From NCBI GenBank assembly GCA_024275485.1, contig JAJRZA010000065.1, positions 32,021-96,020 on the forward strand: 64,000 nt of DNA, in the 5' to 3' direction. Positions 1-7,223 of the stretch are shown piece by piece; within the stretch, counting starts at the first letter, position 1; each line of letters starts with the position of its first letter. The notes beneath the pieces were generated by a model. That model was not told the origin of the DNA, made no database searches, and worked only from the letters and a program-made list of their open reading frames with translations. The DNA is from Candidatus Krumholzibacteriota bacterium. GTDB lineage: Bacteria > Krumholzibacteriota > Krumholzibacteriia > LZORAL124-64-63. The translations under genes were made by a program, and so were the position numbers.

Positions 1-2370
1 TGGCATGAAGATATCCGCCGGGTGACTGAAGGGTTGAACCCCTTTCACACGCCTGAGGGGTATCGGGAAGCTCTCCAGAGTACAGGGATGAGCGACCATC
101 TCGCCGGTTCTTCGCTTTCGGCTCCCGACAGCAGGGATTCCTGGAGTCAACGGGGGCCCATAGGTGCTTTCAGCACCGCTCCGCGCAACGGACGTATTTC
201 CGGAATCCAGATCATAGATCCGGATAATTCTTCGCCCTCGGTTTTTGTCGGTTCCTGCCAGGGAGGGCTCTGGGTGGCCCAAAACTCGGGTGTCGATGGG
301 GGTATCTGGGAGGACATCGGTCGCTTGTTGCCAAATCCTTCGGTGCGTGGTTTCGCAGTGGACCCGGCCAATGACCAGCACATCATCGTCGGCACCGGGG
401 ACCATAAAAGATACGACGGCTCGGGAATGTATGAAACTTACGATGGCGGCAACAGCTGGTGGCCCAAGTCGACCCCGTCGTCACCCAGTTATTATTATCG
501 GGTCATTTATCAAAACCGGCCCAGTTCCCCTGCGCATCAATATGTAATGGCGGCCACATCGGCGGGGCTGTTTCTCTCAAGCAATCGCGGGACAACCTGG
601 TACAGTGCCCATTATATGGACGGCGATCCCACTACCACGGGGTTGTGGACCGACCTTCTTGAGCACCCGACCCAACCGAATATCCTTTATGCCTGTGTTT
701 CTGGTCGCTTGTACCCGGAATTGAACGGGGTTTACAAGTCCGAAGACTATGGCGAGAACTGGTTTCACCTTCCCGATACGACTCTTCCCCAGGGGAACGA
801 GTGGGGTCGTGCCTCATTGGCCATCTGCCGATCAACTCCTGACGTGCTAGCGGTTCTGGTGGAAGGTGGCGGCCTAATCCAGGGTGTCTACAAAACCACC
901 GATGGAGGGGGAAATTGGACAAACATTACCGGATCCCTCGCAGGATTCGGTGGAGATCAGATCGTGCACGCGCAGGCCATCGCCATTCGTCCGACCAACC
1001 CGAATCAAATCTTTGTGGGAGCGGTCTATCTCGCCATGAGCAACAACGGGGGCGCATCCTGGGCCCTTGGCGAAGATACCGGAATCAATTGGGGACACTC
1101 AGATATTACCCAACTCTATTTTTCGGATGTTTTGTCCGATGACACCTTGTGGATCTGCAACGATGGCGGTGTCTACTATCACGACTTCAACACCGGCGGT
1201 GATTTCAGCTTTATCGGCGGACCGGTGACCGGCTTGGCTTGTTCGGAGATCGACTTTATGGATGCCGACCGGGATGTGCGCGTCATCGGTCTTCAGGACA
1301 ACGGTATCCTTTTTTCCAACAACCATGGCCAATCCTGGTATTTTGAGTCCTCCGGCGACGGGGCCGATGTGGAGATCTATGACCCCGTGGCGGGAGATTA
1401 TATGTACAACGCGGGATCCTATCCTAGTGAACCTCAGTGGCACACTTTCCGCAAACCCTACGATAGCTGGGCGACCTATCTTCCCAGTCCCTACCCGGTG
1501 TATATGCCTCGCCTGACTCACCAAACCGACACGGGGCTGATGGCCACCAACGATCAACAATCCATCTACGCCATGGATGCGGAATCGGGAACCACCTGGA
1601 ATCAGATCATCACTGATCTTCAAACCGATGAATACTTTATCCGAAGCGTCACCGCGAGCCAGGCGGCCGATGGGGCGTATTACGTTCTCTATTGGGATTA
1701 CAACCCCGGCGATCTGACTGTGGTGCGCGAGGTTGCCGGTGAGGGCTGGGTCACTACCCACACCGAAAACATCATGGGCAACGGCCAGAGGATCACCAGT
1801 GTCACGCCATCACGGGAATGGCCAGGCGAGGCCTGGGTCACCCTGGCTGGCACCGCGGGCCAGGGCAAGGTCATGCACACGACGGATTTCGGCGTTTCCT
1901 GGATGGATCTCACCAACCAGCTGAGTTCAGTCACGGTTGTGGAAACCATCGAGGTCCAACCATTCAATCCCCTGGTCCTTTTTGTGGGTACCAACCTGGG
2001 AATGTTCCGTTCCACCGACGGAGGCCAAAATTGGCTTCCCTTCCAAACCGGTCTGCCAATCGGGCGTTGCAAGGAGCTGCGTTTTGTCATTGATCCCTTC
2101 AATGTGCAGCACACTTTGGAATTGGCCATGGACGGTCGGGGATTGTGGACCATGCCCATCGCCTCGCCGCGTATTATTTTTGTGGACAAGGATGCCACCG
2201 GACCGGAGGCCGGCTCACGCGAACACCCTTACCACTCCATCGGCAGTGGAATTCAAAATGCTCCGGCAGGGGCGATCGTGGCCGTGCGGTCCAACACCTA
2301 CATCGAACCATATATTTTCTCGGGCGACGTGCAGATCATGACCTGGAACGGGAGGACACTGATCAGATGA
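1..2370 (+). CDS. Secreted Asp-box beta-propeller protein, 5' end cut off by window
   Basis: The frame is open from the first base, so the true start lies upstream; a GTG at 22 is the first in-window start but is probably internal. At least eight Asp-box (BNR-like) motifs of the form S/T-x-D/N-x-G-x-x-W are spread through it, for example TYDGGNSW, SEDYGENW, TTDGGGNW, SNNHGQSW, TTDFGVSW and STDGGQNW. Such repeats form the blades of sialidase/VPS10/photosystem-stability-factor-like propellers. No catalytic sialidase signature is evident, so an enzyme activity is not claimed. The last 65 or so residues change character to a short beta-helix-like segment (PYHSIGSGIQ, PAGAIVAV) that resembles the tail of the next gene. 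The stop overlaps the next start as ATGA, indicating translational coupling. Probably an extracellular or surface protein. Confidence 0.8.
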   Translation, partial: WHEDIRRVTEGLNPFHTPEGYREALQSTGMSDHLAGSSLSAPDSRDSWSQRGPIGAFSTAPRNGRISGIQIIDPDNSSPSVFVGSCQGGLWVAQNSGVDGGIWEDIGRLLPNPSVRGFAVDPANDQHIIVGTGDHKRYDGSGMYETYDGGNSWWPKSTPSSPSYYYRVIYQNRPSSPAHQYVMAATSAGLFLSSNRGTTWYSAHYMDGDPTTTGLWTDLLEHPTQPNILYACVSGRLYPELNGVYKSEDYGENWFHLPDTTLPQGNEWGRASLAICRSTPDVLAVLVEGGGLIQGVYKTTDGGGNWTNITGSLAGFGGDQIVHAQAIAIRPTNPNQIFVGAVYLAMSNNGGASWALGEDTGINWGHSDITQLYFSDVLSDDTLWICNDGGVYYHDFNTGGDFSFIGGPVTGLACSEIDFMDADRDVRVIGLQDNGILFSNNHGQSWYFESSGDGADVEIYDPVAGDYMYNAGSYPSEPQWHTFRKPYDSWATYLPSPYPVYMPRLTHQTDTGLMATNDQQSIYAMDAESGTTWNQIITDLQTDEYFIRSVTASQAADGAYYVLYWDYNPGDLTVVREVAGEGWVTTHTENIMGNGQRITSVTPSREWPGEAWVTLAGTAGQGKVMHTTDFGVSWMDLTNQLSSVTVVETIEVQPFNPLVLFVGTNLGMFRSTDGGQNWLPFQTGLPIGRCKELRFVIDPFNVQHTLELAMDGRGLWTMPIASPRIIFVDKDATGPEAGSREHPYHSIGSGIQNAPAGAIVAVRSNTYIEPYIFSGDVQIMTWNGRTLIR

Positions 2371-3809
2371 AATTCCTACTGGTGATATTATTGATTTTGG
2401 TACCCTTGGCCTGTTCAGGCCAGCTGCTTTGGTCGGTTGAAGATGGGCAGTTGGTGATTGATCAGGCCCTGTTGGATGACGTGGTGGCAAAAAGTTCTCG
2501 GCAATTCGATATAGCCGTCGCTGGTGGCAAGTTTCGTGTGGACGTGGACGAAGTCACCGCACCCAATTTGGGCGTGACCAGTGTTTCGGGCCGCATTGAT
2601 GGCCATCAAGAGTCCTTTTTCCTGCTCTGCCGCACCGAAAACGGAACCGCTATCGCCTTTTTTCGGACACCCGACGGTTCCGCCTACCGCCTGGACCATA
2701 CAAAAGGCCAGGACCAGGTTTATGCAGTTGAGGTGGGGGAATTTGAGAGTTGCGCCGGAGGTTTGGAATCGGGAGCGGTGAGGCGGGGGGGAGATCCTCA
2801 CCGCCATCTTCCGGCACGACCTCTGGACCCGGACAAATCCCGTTCAGTGGCCGACGACGGCAGCCGACACGACATCGTCATCGGCTACACCCCGGCGGCT
2901 GAAGTCTACATGGGAGGGTGGGACTACATCCGCGCCGAGGCCCAGCTGGCCGTTGACGCTGCCAATCTGACCTACAACAACAGCCAAATTGCCTCAGAAT
3001 TGCGCCTGGTGTTCGTCAAATCCACGGATTACGAAGAGATATCCGCCTGGAACTTCAACGATCATTTGTCCTATTTGTGGTATCCGAACGACGGTCATAT
3101 GGATGACATGCTGCCCGCCAGGGAATCGGTGGGTGCGGACTTTGTCTCGGTGCTCATTGATGGTCGGGATTTTTACGGAGATTTGATTGCCTGTGGCGTG
3201 GCCCCGGTCATGCAATCGGACATGGTCAACCAGGGTTTTCAGGATCTGGCCCTTTCGATTGTCTCGGTTCAGTGCGCCACGACGAATTGGTCCCTGGCCC
3301 ATGAGGTGGGGCACAATCGGGGTTGCGCCCACGATCGGGATAACGCGACTATTGATGGGGCCTACTCCTATTCTTACGGTAACCTCTTTGCCTGGGACGA
3401 GGTGGAGGAAACCGGATTACGCACCGTCATGGCCTATGATCATTTCTATTTTCCTCACGAGCGTGTCCCATATTTTTCCAATCCCGAAGTCGAATTTGCA
3501 GGCGACGCCACCGGGGTTTGGCCGGGTCTCGAAGGTGAAGCCCACAACGCTCTTACCCACGACAACACCTCTTCCGTGTGCGCCGCTTTTCGCGGTGAGC
3601 GAACCTTTGTGAAATTTAGCTACAACGGGGGATACTACGATGGCCTGATCCTGTTTCCGTTCCCAACCATTGCCGATGCGGTGGCCGGTTCGCGGGATGG
3701 AGGGAATATCGTGATCCAGGAGAGCAAAGCGGATTTTACCGGGGTTCTTAATGATCCTCGATCTTTCATCAGCGATGCCGATGGGAGCATAGTTCTGGGC
3801 GGATCCTGA
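2367..3809 (+). CDS. Secreted metzincin zinc metalloprotease (reprolysin-like)
   Basis: This 480-residue protein starts at the ATG overlapping the previous stop (ATGA); a lipoprotein-like or Sec signal follows (MKFLLVILLILVPLACSG, with LACS resembling a lipobox). Residues 312-323 read HEVGHNRGCAHD, the extended HExxHxxGxxHD zinc site of metzincins, and VMAYD near 355 supplies the Met-turn. The family therefore hydrolyses peptide bonds with a zinc bound by three histidines, outside the cytoplasm. The residues before the catalytic domain are probably a propeptide. After about residue 415 the chain ends in a short segment (PFPTIADAVAGS, GGNIVIQE) that looks like the first turns of a right-handed beta-helix, similar to the tail of the upstream protein. 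The substrate is unknown. M12B-like assignment is from the motif only. Confidence 0.85.
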   Translation: MKFLLVILLILVPLACSGQLLWSVEDGQLVIDQALLDDVVAKSSRQFDIAVAGGKFRVDVDEVTAPNLGVTSVSGRIDGHQESFFLLCRTENGTAIAFFRTPDGSAYRLDHTKGQDQVYAVEVGEFESCAGGLESGAVRRGGDPHRHLPARPLDPDKSRSVADDGSRHDIVIGYTPAAEVYMGGWDYIRAEAQLAVDAANLTYNNSQIASELRLVFVKSTDYEEISAWNFNDHLSYLWYPNDGHMDDMLPARESVGADFVSVLIDGRDFYGDLIACGVAPVMQSDMVNQGFQDLALSIVSVQCATTNWSLAHEVGHNRGCAHDRDNATIDGAYSYSYGNLFAWDEVEETGLRTVMAYDHFYFPHERVPYFSNPEVEFAGDATGVWPGLEGEAHNALTHDNTSSVCAAFRGERTFVKFSYNGGYYDGLILFPFPTIADAVAGSRDGGNIVIQESKADFTGVLNDPRSFISDADGSIVLGGS

Positions 3810-3863
3810 TACGATTGGCTGAATCCCGCCCTTTGAACTGGTATACGGCGACTTTAAGACACC

Positions 3864-4553
3864 CTATCCGGAAACCTCTTCCCCGAAATTAACGGCAATC
3901 CTGAATATTCCTTCCAGCATCGAAAGCTCACTCACCAACAACTCCGACTGATCCGGATCCCGCAGCGAAACATGAAAGGTCAGCTTGATCTGCTCTCCCA
4001 TGCGCTCGGATTTAACCTGAACCATTTGATAACTGCGACAATATTTCTGAAAAACCGGCTCATAAAAGCGGGAGTCTTCGCTGCTGTCGGTAGGCAACAT
4101 GGAAAAGGTAACCATAAACTCGCTGCGTCCGGCAGCCCCGTGACGCGACCAATGCAGAACAAAAATAAAGAGCCCCACCAAGAGCGCGCCGATGAGGGCG
4201 ATTTTCAAATTTCCCGTTCCGGCGGCCATGCCTACCGCCAGGGAATAGAAAACAAAAGCCGTATCACGCGTATCCTTGACCACGGTGCGAAAACGAATAA
4301 TGGACATGGCTCCGGCCAACCCGAAAGCACGGGCAATGTTGTTGCCGATGACCATCATCACCAGTGACATCAGCATGGACAACAATACGAGGGTGTTGAC
4401 AAAGGAAAAGGAAACAGTCAACTGCCGATGAGTGCTGCGGTAAACCCATGAGATGAACAACCCCAGCGCAAAGGCCAGGGTGGTGTTGAGCATGATCTGC
4501 CCGGCGGTCCAGGGTTCTGGCCTGATGGCCAGTGATTGCAGCAGTTCATCCAT
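3864..4553 (-). CDS. DUF4956 membrane protein
   Basis: The 229-residue product has about four hydrophobic helices in its first 150 residues, then a soluble C-terminal alpha/beta domain. The segment around GAMSIIRFRT is the typical conserved core of DUF4956 proteins. The family has no established biochemical function, but its genes are commonly found next to VTC-domain genes, as here: the VTC gene lies immediately upstream with a 6-base gap. The two proteins probably work together at the inner membrane, perhaps in making or moving polyphosphate. That function is inferred from the neighbour and not shown by the sequence. This is the third gene of a minus-strand group with a PLD-like gene and an HlyD-like gene. 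Confidence 0.85.
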   Translation of the reverse strand: MDELLQSLAIRPEPWTAGQIMLNTTLAFALGLFISWVYRSTHRQLTVSFSFVNTLVLLSMLMSLVMMVIGNNIARAFGLAGAMSIIRFRTVVKDTRDTAFVFYSLAVGMAAGTGNLKIALIGALLVGLFIFVLHWSRHGAAGRSEFMVTFSMLPTDSSEDSRFYEPVFQKYCRSYQMVQVKSERMGEQIKLTFHVSLRDPDQSELLVSELSMLEGIFRIAVNFGEEVSG

Positions 4554-4559
4554 GAGAGC

Positions 4560-5330
4560 TTAACCTTCCGCTTCCAGGGCTTTGGCCGCTTCGGCCTCAT
4601 TGTCCGGGTTCAGCAGCCAGGCATCAATGCCGGTGCAGTATTTGGAATAGGACCCTGATCTTAGATTCAACTTGCGGATCAGCAAGGCCATCCAGGTGGG
4701 CATGGCCTCGTTGAACTTCAGCTCCAAAACGAATTGGCGGTCTTCGAACTGCACCAGGGAATCCTCGTCGAAAAGCTGTTCCATTGTCGGGTTCAATAAG
4801 CTGCGGATGTTGCGGTCAAATGTGACCCGCACGGTTCGATCCCGTTGCCCAACAAAGGCTTCCCGCTCATAGGTCACCAACACCACCGGGTGCAATCGTT
4901 TCATGTTCAACAGGTAGCGGATCTTGCCCAGAACCGAACGATCGCGGAAGCTGGGTTTGTCATCAAAAACCACCTCGGGTTTCACGCCATTCATGGCGTG
5001 ATCCACCTTCTCCAGTGGCAGCATCAACCTGTCCTTGAAGCCGACCCTGCCAAACTTACGCTTGATCTCCACAAAAGCGATGCTGTTGGTCTCGGGTGAG
5101 TTGTAGGTGCGTACCCGCAGCTTGCGTCGATTATTAAGGCTGTCCATTTTTTCGTGATAAAAATTCAGGTCATCAGAGTCGAAATAGATGCTGCGAACGG
5201 TGTAGCTCTGGTTGGGAAGATCGGCACAATAAGGATCATGCTGAGTATGGCCGACAATGAGCGGGCGGATCTGGCCGATCATGGAGACCGGCAGATAAAA
5301 CTTCAACTCATGCCGCATGTCGTCTCTCAT
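4560..5330 (-). CDS. VTC-domain protein (polyphosphate polymerase-like)
   Basis: The ATG at 5330 overlaps the upstream stop (ATGA), so this start is preferred to an in-frame candidate 19 codons earlier; the product is 256 residues. Conserved blocks of the VTC catalytic tunnel domain are visible: RHELKFYL near the N-terminus, SIYFDSDDLNFY, RRKLRVRTY, FVEIKRK, VLVTYEREAF, RVTFDRNI and LELKFN, rich in the basic and acidic residues that line the phosphate tunnel. In eukaryotic Vtc4 this domain makes polyphosphate from ATP; bacterial homologues usually sit beside DUF4956 membrane proteins, as this one does. No SPX domain is present. Activity as a polymerase is inferred from family membership. Confidence 0.85.
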   Translation of the reverse strand: MRDDMRHELKFYLPVSMIGQIRPLIVGHTQHDPYCADLPNQSYTVRSIYFDSDDLNFYHEKMDSLNNRRKLRVRTYNSPETNSIAFVEIKRKFGRVGFKDRLMLPLEKVDHAMNGVKPEVVFDDKPSFRDRSVLGKIRYLLNMKRLHPVVLVTYEREAFVGQRDRTVRVTFDRNIRSLLNPTMEQLFDEDSLVQFEDRQFVLELKFNEAMPTWMALLIRKLNLRSGSYSKYCTGIDAWLLNPDNEAEAAKALEAEG

Positions 5331-6439
5331 CGGGACCAGACCTCCTTTCTGAAGGCCGTGAGGAATTCCTTCTTGAACTGGTGCCAAAGACTGGTGGTGG
5401 GACCGAAAATTTTCGCCCGGCCAATTATGCCCGCTACCAGACGGCCATCAGGGTTATCCAGAAGGCCATAAACCGTGATGAAGGGACCAGCTTTGGTCAG
5501 GGCAACCTTATGATCGATGCGCAGAACCTCACCGATGAATTCATGGTCGGAATACCCTGGAAAAACAATTTTCAGCATCTGCCCGACCATGGGTTTTTGT
5601 GCCTGCCCCTGGGGTATGAGGATGCGGGCGATCATGGTGTCGCAATCCGAAACACTCAGCAGGGAACCGGAGTTATCCTGCAGGCTCAGGTGTCCGCCGA
5701 TGGGAGTGCGAATTTCCAAGGCATCGACCGTGGACTGCAACGCAGCCAGTTCACGTTGGAGCGAGGCAATTTTGGTGAGTGACCGCTCGATTTCTTCGGG
5801 TGAGGCCCCGGTAGCCAGTTCTTCTCGTTTGGCACGAGCAATTTTCACATCCAATTCCAAAAGATCCAGACTGGACTGGAAGGCTTCCCAATCCTCCGAA
5901 CTGAGAATTTCCTGCTGAAAAAGATTCTTTTGACGGTGGTATTGAACCATGTAGGCCGCCAGTTCGGATTCGGCCAACATGATGGTCAATTCGGCACGTT
6001 TCATCACTGTGGGCTTGGCTCCGGATTTGAGGACCTCAAGTTCAGCCCGGGCCTCAGTAAGGGAAGTTTCCCTTTCGATCAGTTCAAGGGCCAACGAGGT
6101 GGAGTTTGCGGTAGCCAAGAGATCGCCCGCCGAAACCAGGGAGCTGCGGCCGCTGCCGGCCGTATCGACCGCCAGGGAAAAGTCCACAAACGAGGGGCGA
6201 TCAAACTGGTAGACGCGATAATGACGAAACTCCCCGACCAGCAGATCGTCGGTGCCTGTTTTGTAGGAACCGGGCCGCAGCTCCTCCAATTTCCAGTGTC
6301 GGGCCGGATCAATAAGACAACTTCCAGAAACTGATTCCGGGATTTTGATCGTCATGGCCAAAACCACGGCCAAACATACAAACACACTGATGATGATCAG
6401 GGTATTGCGCAGCCGACAGGGTTCTGGTACGTACTTCAT
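5327..6439 (-). CDS. HlyD-family membrane-fusion (periplasmic adaptor) protein
   Basis: The 370-residue protein has one N-terminal membrane helix (about residues 10-30), then a split lipoyl/barrel-sandwich region around a long coiled coil (roughly 110-240, rich in E, A, L, K with ELAALQSTVDALEIRTP at the return) and a beta-barrel domain near PQGQAQKPMVGQMLKIVF. This is the architecture of HlyD/RND adaptor proteins that bridge inner-membrane pumps to the envelope. No ABC or RND transporter and no outer-membrane TolC partner is encoded beside it, so its partner is unclear; the downstream overlapping VTC gene and DUF4956 gene suggest a joint envelope function. A PLD-like gene ends 17 bases upstream of its start region. 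Confidence 0.8.
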   Translation of the reverse strand: MKYVPEPCRLRNTLIIISVFVCLAVVLAMTIKIPESVSGSCLIDPARHWKLEELRPGSYKTGTDDLLVGEFRHYRVYQFDRPSFVDFSLAVDTAGSGRSSLVSAGDLLATANSTSLALELIERETSLTEARAELEVLKSGAKPTVMKRAELTIMLAESELAAYMVQYHRQKNLFQQEILSSEDWEAFQSSLDLLELDVKIARAKREELATGASPEEIERSLTKIASLQRELAALQSTVDALEIRTPIGGHLSLQDNSGSLLSVSDCDTMIARILIPQGQAQKPMVGQMLKIVFPGYSDHEFIGEVLRIDHKVALTKAGPFITVYGLLDNPDGRLVAGIIGRAKIFGPTTSLWHQFKKEFLTAFRKEVWSR

Positions 6440-6456
6440 CCTGAGTGCTCACATGA

Positions 6457-6996
6457 TTAATATTTCAGGGGCTGGCCCATATCCCAAAGACGGGCAAACA
6501 CCCCAACAAAGGTTTTGACGGTATAATCATCCGTGATATCCATCAGCAGTTCGAGATTTTTTCCGCCAGCGGATTTTGTCCAGTTCCAGGATCCGGTCAA
6601 TACGCGTTTATTGTCGCACAAGACGAACTTGGCGTGCAACTTTCCCTGACTGCGGGGCCAGGCTCTGATCTGGGCCCCGGCTTTGGCCAACTCATCCACC
6701 AGGCTATCCTTCTTGCCGCTTTCCTTTTCATCACATAGAACCCGCAATTTCACGCCTCTTTGCAAGGCTTCCAGCAAAACCGGCAACAGCTTGGGATCGT
6801 CGAATTTGTAGACGACAGCGGATACCGAACCGTGGACCTGGCCAAGGGCTGAACCCATCAGATCACGCGAATTCAGGTCCAGGCTGAGATCGACAACCAC
6901 CTTTGGTTGCCGGGGTGTTCTATCCCCGGTTTCGCCGAACATCGCCGGGCTGCCTGCAACCATGAAAACAAATAAAACAGATAGACACAGTTTCAC
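6457..6996 (-). CDS. Exported phospholipase D-like (single HKD) protein
   Basis: The 179-residue product begins with a Sec-type signal (hydrophobic to about residue 20). A single HKD motif is visible: H121, K123 and D128 in the order HxKxxxxD, followed by G135-S-W-N-W, the usual pattern of Nuc-like bacterial PLD nucleases. Those enzymes dimerise to bring two HKD motifs together and cut phosphodiester bonds through a phospho-histidine intermediate. The substrate here could be DNA or phospholipid; the sequence does not decide. It is the promoter-proximal gene of the minus-strand group 6996 to 3864. Confidence 0.8.
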   Translation of the reverse strand: MKLCLSVLFVFMVAGSPAMFGETGDRTPRQPKVVVDLSLDLNSRDLMGSALGQVHGSVSAVVYKFDDPKLLPVLLEALQRGVKLRVLCDEKESGKKDSLVDELAKAGAQIRAWPRSQGKLHAKFVLCDNKRVLTGSWNWTKSAGGKNLELLMDITDDYTVKTFVGVFARLWDMGQPLKY

Positions 6997-7150
6997 TGGA
7001 AAATCCCGCTTTGAAAGAACCTTTCATCTTCAACTGTAATTTTACCATATATTTACACACGATTTCAAGGATGAACCGTTCTGATATCAACTATTTAACG
7101 TTTCCAAATACCTCATTTTACCATGGAAGACCTTGGGCAGAGCTCTCTGC

Positions 7151-7196
7151 GAAAAACAGAACCGGTCGCCAGCCCTTTTGGGGCAGACGACCGGTT
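7151..7196 (-). terminator. Rho-independent terminator of the 7224-9485 gene
   Basis: Read on the minus strand, a 9-bp stem AACCGGTCG/CGACCGGTT (7196-7188 with 7168-7160) encloses an inner GCCC/GGGC pairing and is followed by CTGTTTTTC. It lies 28 bases after the stop of the exported FlgD-tail protein. Confidence 0.85.
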
Positions 7197-7223
7197 GGAC
7201 GGTGAATCAACAGGGTCTTCCAG

